Source of the DNA: Selaginella moellendorffii
Lineage: Eukaryota; Streptophyta; Lycopodiopsida; Selaginellales; Selaginellaceae
Direction: 5' to 3'
Assembly: GCF_000143415.4 (NCBI RefSeq)
Contig: NW_003314279.1
Span: forward strand, 368,336-432,335
Length of the DNA stretch: 64,000 bases
Below are positions 22,918 through 33,889 of the stretch, piece by piece (position 1 is the first letter of the stretch; every line of letters begins with the position of its first letter). Both the position numbers and the translations under genes were made by a program. A model generated the notes under the pieces. That model ran no database searches. It worked only from the letters and a program-made list of their open reading frames with translations, and was not told where the DNA came from.

Positions 22918-25450
22918 TGTAGTGAATGTGACTTTAGGTATCGAAAGTTATCTGTCGGCCAATCCTTACGAACACTCTTTCCTTACTGCCACGATGGCAA
23001 GAAGTCGGTATTGTTGGTTCCCTTTATTAGCCCCTCTTGTTCAAGTGTTAGTTTACTGGGCTTAGCACCTGTACTTAGCCAGATGGACATAAGGTAGGAA
23101 CTCCTATGTGTTTCTAGCTGAGCATACTCGGCCTGGCTCTTAGTTCTCTTTTGCTCTGTCTTGCACTGGCTTGACAAGAACCCTCGCATATTGAGATTAG
23201 TCCCTCAATATTGCTAGATGATAGCTTAACATGTCTGCCAAACACCCTTGCAATTATGCCCTTTGTGTTAGTCTCATTTCGTTAGACATGCCTCCTAACT
23301 TATTTAAGTTGGTGCATTTCTCACATAATATTATCACCGTGAACTTTTTCTGGAGTTGTTTCTTTGGTGGTGGTCTAGACTCGAGTATGCATTAACAAGG
23401 ATGTCGATCTTCCCTAGGGGGGGAAGAGTGTCGCGAATGTGACTTTAGGTATCGAAAGTTATATGTTGGCCAGTCCTTACGAACACTCTTTTTTTATTGC
23501 CACGACAGCAGGAGGTTGGTATTGCCAGTTCCCTTTATCAGCCCCTCTTGTTCAAGTGTTAGTTTACTGGACTTAGCACTTGTACTTAGCCAGATGGATA
23601 TAAGGTAGGAACTCCTATGTGTTTCTAGTTGAGCATACTCGGCCTGGCTCTTAGTTCTCTTTTGCTCTATCTTGCACTAGCTTGACAAGAACCCTCATGT
23701 ATTGAGATTAGTCCCTCAATATCATTGGATGATAGCTTACCATGTCTGCCAAACACCCTCGCAATCATGCCCTTTGTGTTAGTCTCATTCTATTAGACAA
23801 AGAGGTTGCCTCCTAACTCATTTAAGTTGGTGCATTTCTTACATAGTGTGATCACCATGAACTTTTTCTGGAGTTGTTTCCTTGATGGTGGTCTAGACTC
23901 GAGTATGCATTGACGAGGACATCAATCTTCCCTAGGGGGGAGAGTGTTGCAAATGTGACTTCAGGTATCGAAAGTTACCTGTCGGCCAGTCCTTATAGAC
24001 ACTCTTTCCTTACTGCCACGACGGCAGAAGGTCGGTATTGCTGGTTCTCTTTATCAGCCCCTCTTGTTCAAGTGTTAGTTTACTGGGCTTAGCACCTGTA
24101 CTTAGCCAGATGGACATAAGATAGGAACTCCTATGTGTTTCTAGCTGAGCATACTCAGCCTGGCTCTTAGTTCTCTTTTGCTCTATCTTGCACTGGCTTG
24201 ACAAGAACCCTCGCGTATTGAGATTAGTCCCTCAATATTGCTGGATGATAGCTTAACATGTCTGCCAAACACTCTCGCAATCATGCCATTTGTGTTAGTC
24301 TCATTCCATTAGACAAAAAGGTTGCCTCCTAACTCATTTAAGTTGGTGCATTTCTCACATAGTGTGATCATTGTGAACTTTTTCTGGAGTTGTTTCCTTG
24401 GCGGTGGTCTAGACTCGAGTATGCATTGACGAGGACATCGATCTTCCCTAGGGGGGGAGAGTGTTGCGAATGTGACTTCAGGTATCAAAAGTTACCTGTC
24501 GGTCAGTCCTTACGGACACTCTTTCCTTACTACCACGACGGCAGGAAGTCGGTATTGCTAGTTCCCTTTATCAGCCCCTCTTGTTCAAGTGTTAGTTTAC
24601 TAATCTTAGCACCTGTACTTAGCCAGATGGACATAAAGTAGGAACTCCTATGTGTTTCTAGCTGAGCATACTTGGCCTGGCTCTTAGTTCTCTTTTGCTT
24701 TGTCTTGCACTAGCTTGACAAGAACCCTCGCGTATTGAGATTAATCCCTCAATATCGCTGGATGATAGCTTACCATGTCTGCCAAACACCCTCACAATCA
24801 TGCCATTTGTGTTAGTCTCATTCTGGTCCTTAATGCTAATTATGGAAAATGTCTAGATTTGCTCATTTGGCATATCTACGGAATGTAGAGATTGGCTTGA
24901 ACACAATAGTGTTCGTCCCGTGTCCAAATTCACATTCTAGCGCCATTCCATATTTAGTACGTTTTGAGCTTGTCCTAGAGACTAACTCCTGGTACTAAGG
25001 GAAGCTTGGGGTGAAAGCCCAAAGCATGTGTTCCTCAAAAGGGGGAGCTATGGGGGGTTCCAAATGTATAGTAGAGATAGTGGGTAGGTCGGGCATTGCC
25101 GACCAACCTGAGGCATAGTTTAGCTCCTGCTTGTGTGCCTGTCCTTGTTCTGCGTCCGGCTTGGGTCTAAGGCCCAAGTTCCATTCCATGCTAACTGGTG
25201 GAGTACCCATATCCTCACATTAGGCCACCGGTATGCCAAAATAGCACCAGACTCCGTTTGGTTCTGTTTTACATACTGGTCCTGGCACTGGGATGATGGT
25301 TGCTCTAGGACTATTCCAAGTTGCTCTGTGCTCCTGTCCCTTCGCTCCTTGGGCTATATGCTTGGGAGTTGCTCCATGGTTCGATTCTATCACTCCTTGG
25401 CTCCATGCTTAATCACCATAGGATAAAGGGTAAAAACCACGTGTGCTACA
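22918..25450 (+). mobile_element. Family A solo LTR with tandemly amplified 5' part
   Basis: The unit runs from TGTAGTGAATGTGAC to GTGTGCTACA in plus orientation, inside the minus-oriented A1. It is flanked by ATAAC/ACAAC (22913-22917, 25451-25455), a TSD with one mismatch. The uninterrupted target is visible in A2 at about 33975-34000. Instead of 1.15 kb it is 2.53 kb long, because a ~515-bp unit is repeated. Units start near 22920, 23431, 23946 and 24462. Each unit is the first ~365 bp of the LTR plus ~150 bp of the element's pre-PPT interior and PPT; the last copy runs into a complete LTR. Confidence 0.88.
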
Positions 25451-25455
25451 ACAAC

Positions 25456-26390
25456 ACCCAACACCACTAACTTTTGTTCACAACACAGACAAGCTCATGC
25501 CATTCTCTTTCCGACCAAACTCAAAAATAATCCAACACCAAACTACTCAAGGAGCAATAGCAAGGTTTCCCAGAAAAAAAATTGAGCATTGCAACCCAAA
25601 TCTTCAATAGCAAGCCTAGACAAAATGGATTAACACTTCACCACTATCCATCCCACAACTCGCCATTTGTAAGACCATCATAATTAACATGCATCAAGAT
25701 AGGGACTTTTGATTGCATGATGTGAACACAAGCATTAAGTTAACACTTCGTTGCAAATCATCTCTCCAAAAAGAGAAGATGATTTACGTGTTTAATCCTT
25801 TGTCCCTGACGACTCTCTTTTCAGTCTCTACTTTGACTAAACCTTAAGTTTACATTTGCACTGCTTTCAGTCCAATCCAAGAAAAGTTTATAAGAGAGCA
25901 CGGCAATGACTACTTGAACCAATAGACTAATCCCTATAGTCTTGATTGATTTAGTCATAATCATGCCTAGAAAGGATCCACTAGTGCCGTGCTAAACAGC
26001 TACAGACCAACCGATTTGCCACTCATAGCAAACCCAGAGAAGGTTTACTTTCACCTATGGTACATGGAACAACTTATGGAACCACCGATATGCTATCATT
26101 AATCCTGCCAACCCAAAGTGTGACCTTGAGTTGCTAATGTGCCTCATTCATGAGCCCAAGCGCAAACTCATGCAAACGGAGCATCCCAATCCATCCTTTG
26201 AGCCCAAGAGCAAGCTCACATAATACGGTACAAAAGGTAACCAAAATCCATACCCAAGGAACAATTGTGAAGTCTTTACAACAAAATGTGTACCAATTTG
26301 GATAATCGTTTTCATCTCTACGTATGCAACAAGACTAGTTGCCCAATCTCATTGGATAGTACTCGCTGAAACTCATCCTCTAATACCAAA
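25456..26390 (-). other. A1 interior, second segment (5' end of the element)
   Basis: It is non-coding sequence colinear with 33985-34922 of A2. It ends beside the 5' LTR in the PBS (26377-26388, minus strand TGGTATTAGAGG, an altered initiator-tRNA-Met match). A2 keeps the better form TGGTATCAGAGG at the same place. Confidence 0.8.
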
Positions 26391-27515
26391 TGTAGCGCAC
26401 GTGGTTTTGACCCTTTATCTTATGGTGATTTACCATAGGATAACACTACAAAGCAGAACCTAAACCCTCTATGTGCCAGGTGTCATATGCCATGTGTCCA
26501 TAGGACAATGGTATGAAACCCGAGGTTTGGGCCACTAAATGAAGGAATGGTGCCAAATTCCCAAGCATGGAGCCAAGGAGTGACAGAACCGGACCACAGA
26601 GCAAGTTTTAAGCATACAACCCAAAGAGCGAAGGGACAAGAGCCTAAAGCGATTTGGAACAGTCCTAGAGCAACCATTGCCAAGACTAGCACGCAAAACG
26701 GAGCCAAATAGAGTTTGGTGCTATTTTGGCATACCAATGGCCTAATGCAAGGACATGGGTACTCCACCAGCTAGCATGGAATGGAGTTTGGCTTAGACCC
26801 AAGCCAGACGTAGAACAAGGATATGCACACAAGCAAGAGCTATACTATGCTTCAAGTTGGTCGGCCATGCCCGACCTACCCACTATCCCTACTATACATT
26901 TAGAACGCCCCACAGGCCCCCCCCGCCCCGCCCCACCCTTGAGGAACACACGCTTTGGGCTTTCACCCCAAGCCTCCCTTAGTATTAGGAGTTAGTCTCT
27001 GGGACAAGCTCGAAACTTATTAAATATGGAATGTCCTTAGATTGCAAATTTGGACATAAAACAAACACCGTTGTGTTTAGGACAATCTATATATTCTGTA
27101 GATATGCCAAATGAGCAAATCTGGACACTTTCCATAAATAGCATTTGGGACCAAAATGAGATTAACACAAAGGGCATGATAGCGAAGGTGTTTAACAGAC
27201 ACGGTAAGCTATCATTTAGTGAATATTGAGGGACCAAGCTCAATATCGCAGGGGTTCTTAACACTAGCAAGTGCAAGTCAACGAATGAATTTCTCTAACC
27301 AAGTCAAGTATGCTTAACTAAATAGATACTTAGGAATTCCTTCCTTATGCTCATCTGGTTAAGCACATGCAAAGACTAGTTTCTCAATTAGTTTAGGTGG
27401 AGACTAATAATGGGTCTAGCAATACTAACCTCCTACTGTCGTGGTAGTAAGTAAAGAGTGTCCGTAAGGACTGGCCGATAGGTAACTTTTGATACCTGAA
27501 GTCACATTCACGACA
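26391..27515 (-). repeat. A1 5' LTR
   Basis: It is 1125 bp with ends TGTCGTGAATGTGACTTCAGG and CGCTACA on the minus strand. It includes the shared core near 26880-26970 and a C run near 26917 (plus strand). CTAGC follows at 27516-27520. Confidence 0.92.
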
Positions 27516-29435
27516 CTAGCCCTATGAATGGCCTTTATGCCACTTTACCTTTGCACTTAGCTTACAACCTCCATAAATCCTATTCCCAACTTAGGGACTT
27601 ATTAGCCCCGTAAATGGCCTTTATGCCACTCTACCTTTGCATTTGGCTCAAGTGCTCCATATGTCCAATCCCACAATAGATACCCAAATGTATCACTGAC
27701 ATATCCATCTGTTACATTTGCACTTGGCTCAAATGCTCCATGTGTCCAATCCCACAATAGACACCAAATGTATCACTGACATATCCACCTGTTATGTTAA
27801 AGACGTCCATTCACTTTTGTCACACAGGTGTAAGATCCTGAATTTAGACTTTCTAGGAAGTCATTTAGCCTAATACTATTCAAACCCAAAGACACTTAAC
27901 CCCAAATATCCCAAGACCCTTAACCAATTAGAAAAAGGGTTGCATTATTGTTCATGGGCCTTTTCCCTCTATATTTGAACCCATGGACCGTCTCTCAAGT
28001 TGTTCTCTTTGGTTGTTTACAATCCATCACGCTTCCCTACAAATTCACGCCCTTGTGAATGGAAGTTGAGAGTCGTAGCTCTTTTGAGAGCCCTGCACTT
28101 TTGACACCTTACCCTTCGGGTCAAGCCCAATTGAACCAAATTAGATCTATCAGATGTCAATCATGTGGTGCGATTCCCCTAAGCTAATTAACAGAGTCGG
28201 ACTTGAGACCTTTATGATACCAAATATAAACTCCTGAATTTGAACTTCCTAGGAGGTAGCCTAAATATCCCAAGATCCTTAACCGATTAGAAAAGGGGGT
28301 GCACTATTGTTTATGCGCCTTTTCCCTCTATATTTGAACCTTATGGACTATTTCTCAAGTCGTTCTCTTTGGTTGCTTATAATAAGCAATCCAAGACCAC
28401 CTACACCACAATCCCATCTCCCAAGGATTAGACCATCCGTCCATGAATGTTTATCCCATTACCACACCTTAGCATCCTTAGGATACCTAAAGATATGAAG
28501 AACACCATTCCCCAATATGCTTTCTTTAGTCCCCACCAAGTCCCTCTTTGTCCACTAAGTTTGGGCCTAAAAGCTTGACCACTAAGTTCCATTGACTTTT
28601 GGGACTTCCTCATCACATAACCATATCCTTGGTCTCTATATAAGGGGATTGCTCATTTTCCTTTTCACACTAGAACCTTGGGATGATATTTCGAAACACC
28701 GTGGCTCTATATAAGCCTCGTGGGTACTCTCCCCACCTTCCCTCTTTAGGTGCCGTAGCAATGTGGGTAGAGAGAGGTTCTGATGAGCCACACCTAGTAT
28801 TTAAGTAGGTAATGCCACCCACACTTGGATTGGAAGCATCGATCATTCCATCTCCTGGGGGAGCTAAAACTAGCTATTAAACACTTTACCAAGCTACCTC
28901 GCTTATCTGTTTGTATTCACTATAGCTTTGGACTTTTCAATGGTTATATCATTACCCAACATGTGGGTTTATAGCCTTCTTTGGTCACACTAGCCTTTTC
29001 TAGCCAAACTAACTCCATTGGAGTCCTCCCCCTAGTATACTTTTGGAGCTCATCAAACCCCCTAGAGTTTAAAAGACAATTGCTTTGGGCTTTCACCCTC
29101 ATACTCAAACTCAGACTTAGACTCAGCCTTAGCCTTAGTCTTGCTCTCGGACTTGGACTCAGACTCCATCTTGGGTCCATCTTAGACTCATTCCTAACAC
29201 TTCTATTTGTCATGATACTTACCATGTATCAGTCCTTGTTCCTTTTAAAGACTCATTCACTGATTGCTTTATGCTTATTCCTTGAGCACTTTATTCGGGG
29301 TTTCACTCCTACTCTCAACTTTCCATGTCAGAGTTTTTGGTCTAAACATGTTACATTTGTTGGATTTCCACTTTAACCACTACAATATGGCACCCTTTCG
29401 GCTCCACTTTGGGGATTAAGAATTTTTGTTTCACA
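27516..29435 (-). repeat. C1 3' LTR, inner part, with local duplications and a nested TRIM
   Basis: It continues the family C LTR from 10315. The start is duplicated: the stretch from GCTTACAACC to ACTTATTAGCCCC (about 27560-27610) repeats 10270-10315. A further ~90-bp tandem repeat lies at about 27640-27790. The TRIM occupies 27829-28381. The rest follows C2, including the core (about 29020-29095) and a short decayed CGGACTC-type array (29095-29190). It ends TTTCACA at 29435, followed by the PPT (ACTCCACCACCC on the plus strand). Confidence 0.85.
27829..28381 (-). mobile_element. TRIM (terminal-repeat retrotransposon in miniature)
   Basis: This 553-bp unit has direct terminal repeats of 193 bp (27829-28021, TGTAAGATCC...GTTTACA) and 157 bp (28225-28381, with an internal deletion). 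A PBS-like TGGTATCATAAAGG (minus strand, 28209-28222) lies next to the right repeat. The flanks ACAGG (27824-27828) and ATAAG (28382-28386) each differ by one base from ACAAG, the sequence at the same point of the other C1 LTR (about 38665), so they fit a decayed TSD. There is no coding capacity. It resembles the short LTR elements known from many plants and is not related to A, B or C by sequence that I can see. Confidence 0.8.
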
Positions 29436-30115
29436 ACTCCACCACCCATAGATGAAATTCGATATCATAAACCATTTTATAAAGTAACCCTATTATGGAT
29501 TACCACTTTTCATCCTTGGCACCCAATTAATACTAGTTAATGGTTTGACATCGAAAGTTCTTCATATCTTGTCCATTCTCTAAGGAGCATAATCTCTCCA
29601 ACTTAAAGACTCATTAGACCACTTATAGTGGTCCTTCCCTTTTTGTTCATTTAGTTCATGCTAAACTTGCTAGAGATATCTTCTCTATTTTAATTTTACT
29701 ACTCATTTAGGAGTAATTTTAGCTTCTACTAACATAACCATTACATTCTAGAACTTTAATATTGACATCTTGTATCAATTTCTTAATGTGTGTCCAACAC
29801 TTTACATTATATCGGTTATGCAAACCTCACTTCCCCATCTTATGAACTTTTTTACTTGAGGGCACCATCATCCTCTCTTTTATTTCATACCACCCTTGGC
29901 ACTAAGTTTCATTTATCTATAAAGTTATCTATGGCCCTATCATTTGGCTACTTTATCACTTCATTTATTTTAGACCTTTTACTTTTGCCAAATTAGAGCA
30001 TTTGGGAATCCATCTTTGGAAATATATTTCTTTTCCCATAATTCATTTGCCTCCACTACGTGAATGTTCCTTACCTAATTTGTCATTTGAATTCCTTCTA
30101 ATAATTTCCATAGAT
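29436..30115 (-). other. C1 interior, 3' part (non-coding)
   Basis: This stretch is colinear with C2 45797-46550. It starts with the PPT (CTCCACCACCC on plus, GGGTGGTGGAG on minus) beside the LTR. No open frame was found. The alignment breaks at the palindromic element. Confidence 0.8.
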
Positions 30116-30773
30116 GCTCTATTTCGTTAAAGTGGGATTTATTCAGTAAAATGGGACTAGGTACAAATTTTCAAGTATTTGAAAATGACGTGAAATTATA
30201 TGTTTTTTGTCCAGGGGCTAGACATATCTGGGGCATGGTGACTAGCGCGGTGACTTTATGTCCAGACTGAGTCCATCTGGTTGTATAATAAATCTCATTG
30301 TCAAGGTGAACAAGCCGAATCTGAAGCTAAAGAAGAGCGATGGCATGCGCGCACACACTATTTGTTTGTTCATTGAGCGTGTGGTGAGCTTTCCAAGATG
30401 AACATCATTCCTATTAGCCAGACATATAACTTAATGGTGAGAACATTTAGATATTATTCAATGTTATCTTTTTCTAACGAATCTAATTGTGAAGGTGTAG
30501 CAAGAGGCATTGCTAGTCTGGAGAAGTCATTTAACTCATTTGACCCTTAGTGTATTTTCATGAAACTAAATAACATTCATATTATTAAGAAATTTCTCTA
30601 GTACCTTTTTTTTACGACATAGAGGCTTGCATTTCTTTCAAAGGTGATTTAGTAAAAGGCTTGAGGGCATATGCCATTCTATTTCTCAGACCGGTATTAA
30701 GATATACTAGTGCAAAGGGAAAAAGGTATTTGGTGATCAAGTAAATGGCATGAGGGCACACGCCATTATAAGC

Positions 30774-31133
30774 CTAAGCGCTAGTGGACACCTCCTTTTT
30801 GGTACTCTCAGCGGTACTATCATCCTTCTCCGGGTCAGTTGTTTTGCTTTGGATTGTTGTCTCTGACGTTACTGGGGCGTTCTCGATAGTTGTTAATGTT
30901 GCCGTTTGTTCAGAAAAATGATCACCTGGAGTATAGTATGGGGAGTTTGGAAGACTTATATATTCTACATCTTCACCTATCTCCTTCTCCGTCTCCTTTT
31001 CTGCCTCACTTACAGATTTTGTGCTTGCCATGAGAACGCTCTTCACCCTAAAATATGGAGTTCGTTGTGTTATAAAAGGAAACCAACACACACGCTGCAA
31101 GGGAATGATGGTACATAAAGCACGTAAGCCCAC
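30774..31133 (-). CDS. Hypothetical 119-codon ORF in the left arm
   Basis: It is the mirror copy of 32871-33230; the last residue is Ala rather than Thr. The likely real start is the internal Met of MASTKSVSEAEKETEKEIGE (about residue 35), leaving a small, acidic, Ser/Thr/Glu-rich protein of about 85 residues with no known domain. A TATAA-like stretch (CCTTTTATAACAC) lies about 60-70 bp before that Met. It could be a first exon spliced to the centre, or simply a chance frame. Keeping the frame in both arms argues mildly for coding. Confidence 0.35.
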   Translation of the reverse strand: MGLRALCTIIPLQRVCWFPFITQRTPYFRVKSVLMASTKSVSEAEKETEKEIGEDVEYISLPNSPYYTPGDHFSEQTATLTTIENAPVTSETTIQSKTTDPEKDDSTAESTKKEVSTSA

Positions 31134-31353
31134 AATATGGGTTTATGTGCCATTAATATGGGCCACACGCCATATTATTAGATTTATGCACGTGTGATTG
31201 GTAAATGCATATGTCACATCATCTTTGTTTTACCTCACACACTATATCAGGCCTATATTATGCAAGGATAGAAATTCAATGCATGATTGTGGAGAGCAAT
31301 GGCATGAAGCCACATGCTAAATAACATTTTAGAGAAAGAATTAAAATAGAAAC

Positions 31354-32259
31354 ATGCAAACAGTACTGAGTGGACCAAGACTTAGAAGTGCACAATTGAA
31401 TGAGGTATTTCTAATAAATACTTCACTCACCTCATATAGGAAGCCTCTTCAGTTTCATTTCAGCATGCGTGACGGTGCTCCAGTGATGAGGTACAAGATG
31501 AGAGAATGGGACACAGTGTGGCTGCCAGTGGACAGCATTGAACTCTTCAAGAGAGATCCCATAACTGGGGAACCTATGATTCCTCAGGGTTCCCCACGGC
31601 CGATGCACCCGGATGGACTCAAAGACCAGGAAAGTATAGTGGCCAGGATTAGACAGCATATTGCCTTCTGGAAGAGGGGGTTGGTGTTTGGTGGAGAATC
31701 CTATTTTCAGAGGTGCAAGCCTTTGCTCGAATACTGGGAGAAGATTATATCTGCTATCCAAAATGGGCCGGTTGTATATGAAGAATTGGAAGAGTCCTTT
31801 TGGCCAGAACCCAGAGCACCAGATAGTAGTGGAACAATGTCCTCTGGAAATGCAGTGACAGATAACGATGTTGAGGATCACTATTGTGGGCCGAGGAACA
31901 AGAAGCCGGATTCAGCATTCAATCCAGTACAGGTCTGCAAAGGAATGGTCATGCTTGTCAAAACCAGTAATAAAAAACAAATGATATGGGTGGGGCGCTG
32001 CATCACTGATGCAGAGGAGGACGCGGAAACTAACTCCTTCAATGTAACTATGGAGTGGTTCAAGCCAAATTCCGGATATACGAAGGATTGCCTAGAAAAG
32101 AAATGGGTGCTGAATCCAAGGGATCCCAGCATGAGCATATCGGTGAATAATGTTGTGCATGGTTGGATGCGGAAGCAGAATGCCACCATCACCTTGCCAG
32201 ACCATGCAAGAGATGCAGCAAGAGCATTCATAACCCGGGTTCAAGGTGAGATTCATTAA
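31354..32259 (+). CDS. Unrecognised 301-codon ORF in the centre of the palindromic element
   Basis: The first ~29 codons lie inside the left arm, so the real exon may start at the ATG at 31465 (MRDGAPVMRYKMREWD) or at a 3' splice site (TTTCATTTCAG, ending near 31463). The C-terminal third, KGMVMLVKTSNKKQMIWVGR and VTMEWFKPNSG, looks like a small beta-barrel reader fold (Tudor/BAH/chromo-barrel type); this is an inference from the pattern only. The middle (MHPDGLKDQESIVARIRQHI, FWKRG) is helical and basic. The frame ends just after TTCAAG|GTGAGAT, a good splice donor, so the protein probably continues. No transposase, nuclease or helicase motif is seen. GC content and codon use look coding, unlike the surrounding decayed repeats. 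Confidence 0.5.
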   Translation: MQTVLSGPRLRSAQLNEVFLINTSLTSYRKPLQFHFSMRDGAPVMRYKMREWDTVWLPVDSIELFKRDPITGEPMIPQGSPRPMHPDGLKDQESIVARIRQHIAFWKRGLVFGGESYFQRCKPLLEYWEKIISAIQNGPVVYEELEESFWPEPRAPDSSGTMSSGNAVTDNDVEDHYCGPRNKKPDSAFNPVQVCKGMVMLVKTSNKKQMIWVGRCITDAEEDAETNSFNVTMEWFKPNSGYTKDCLEKKWVLNPRDPSMSISVNNVVHGWMRKQNATITLPDHARDAARAFITRVQGEIH

Positions 32260-32870
32260 TATTCCTTTACTAAGTTTCTAATGTATTTTATTTCAAGGTG
32301 AACAATCCGAATCTGAATCAGAGGAGGCATGATGGCATGTGGCCTTACGCCATTCCTAGGTGAGATGATACAAATAACAACTATAAATTCTTAGTTGTTC
32401 TAGCAAATCTTACTTAAAGTTCAAGGTGAACAAGCCAAATATGAATTCATCGGATTGTTATAACAAATTGCGAGGTGATGGCATGAGGCGATACGCCATT
32501 TGAGAGTGGTAGCCATTCCTATATGAGGTGAGTGAAATGTTTATTAGAAATACCTCATTCAATTGTGCACTTCTAAGTCTTGGTCCACTCAGTACTGTTT
32601 GCATGTTTCTATTTTAATTCTTTCTCTAAAATGTTATTTAGCATGTGGCTTCATGCCATTGCTCTCCACAATCATGCATTGAATTTTTCTATCCTTGCAT
32701 AATACTTCTCCATATATATAGCATGTGCGCACATGTGATATGGTTCATTAGGCCTGATATAGTGTGTGAGGTAAAACAAAGATGATGTGACATATGCATT
32801 TACCAATCACACGTGCATAAATCTAATAATATGGCGTGTGGCCCATATTAATGGCACATAAACCCATATT

Positions 32871-33230
32871 GTGGGCTTACGTGCTTTATGTACCATCATT
32901 CCCTTGCAGCGTGTGTGTTGGTTTCCTTTTATAACACAACGAACTCCATATTTTAGGGTGAAGAGCGTTCTCATGGCAAGCACAAAATCTGTAAGTGAGG
33001 CAGAAAAGGAGACGGAGAAGGAGATAGGTGAAGATGTAGAATATATAAGTCTTCCAAACTCCCCGTACTATACTCCAGGTGATCATTTTTCTGAACAAAC
33101 GGCAACATTAACAACTATCGAGAACGCCCCAGTAACGTCAGAGACAACAATCCAAAGCAAAACAACTGACCCGGAGAAGGATGATAGTACTGCTGAGAGT
33201 ACCAAAAAAGAGGTGTCCACTAGCACTTAG
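32871..33230 (+). CDS. Hypothetical 119-codon ORF in the right arm
   Basis: This is the inverted copy of the left-arm ORF. The two translations are identical over 118 residues and differ only at the last (Thr here, Ala there). Same composition and doubts: acidic, Ser/Thr/Lys-rich, no domain. Confidence 0.35.
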   Translation: MGLRALCTIIPLQRVCWFPFITQRTPYFRVKSVLMASTKSVSEAEKETEKEIGEDVEYISLPNSPYYTPGDHFSEQTATLTTIENAPVTSETTIQSKTTDPEKDDSTAESTKKEVSTST

Positions 33231-33889
33231 GCTTATAATGGCGTGTGCCCTCATGCCATTTACTTGATCACCAAATACCTTTTTCCCTTTGCACTAGTAT
33301 ATCTTAATACCGGTCTGAGAAATAGAATGGCATGTGCCCTCAGGCCTTTTACTAAATCACCTTTGAAAGAAATGCAAGCCTCTATGTCGTAAAAAAAAGG
33401 TACTAGAGAAATTCCTTAATAATATGAATGTTATTTAGTTTCATGAAAATACACTAAGGGTCAAATGAGTTAAATGACTTCTCCAGACTAGCAATGCCTC
33501 TTGCTACACCTTCACAATTAGATTCGTTAGAAAAAGATAACATTGAATAATATTTAAATGTTCTCACCATTAAGTTATATGTCTGGCTAATAGGAATGAC
33601 GTTCATCTTGGAAAGCTCACCACACACTCAATGAACAAACAAATAGTGTGTGCGCGCATGCCATCGCTCTTCTTTAGCTTTAGATTCGGCTTGTTCACCT
33701 TGACAATGAGATTTATTATACAACCAGATGGACTCAGTCTGGACACGAACTCACCGCGCTAGTCACCATGCCCCAGATATGTCTAGCCCTTGGACAAAAA
33801 ACATATAATTTCACGTCATTTTCAAATACTTGAAAATTTGTACCTAGTCCCATTTTACTGAATAAATCCCACTTTAAACGAAATAGAGC

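Larger units (their letters stand above)
10316..27515 (-). mobile_element. A1: family A LTR element (non-autonomous), complete but with two nested insertions
   Basis: The two LTRs, 10316-11464 and 26391-27515, are in the same (minus) orientation. The 5-bp direct repeat CTAGC flanks the whole unit at 10311-10315 and 27516-27520. On the minus strand the 5' LTR is the right-hand one, followed by a PBS, and the PPT lies at 11465-11479. With the nested B1 (11610-19130) and solo LTR (22918-25450) removed, the interior is about 4.9 kb, AT-rich, with no open frame longer than about 90 codons and no gag or pol similarity that I can see. It is therefore best described as a large non-coding LTR element that depends on proteins made elsewhere. 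Confidence 0.9.
30116..33889. mobile_element. Palindromic (fold-back) element with 1.3-kb inverted repeats around a unique centre
   Basis: The left arm 30116-31440 and right arm 32518-33889 are inverted copies of each other with very few differences, except for an insertion of about 41 bp in the right arm (about 32708-32750). The outermost shared sequence is GCTCTATTTCGTT. The unique centre of about 1.08 kb carries most of a 301-codon ORF. Each arm carries the same 119-codon ORF. Small imperfect palindromes of the form ATGGCATG...CATGCCAT are scattered through it. The left flank is C1 interior and the right flank is A2 interior, so no TSD can be tested. Architecture fits a fold-back DNA transposon or an inverted duplication of one. 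No known transposase motif is visible. Confidence 0.75.

Noticed and set aside
22918-25450. The ~515-bp tandem array, considered as a centromeric satellite
   Set aside because: Units are pieces of a family A LTR and its PPT, confined within one target-site duplication.
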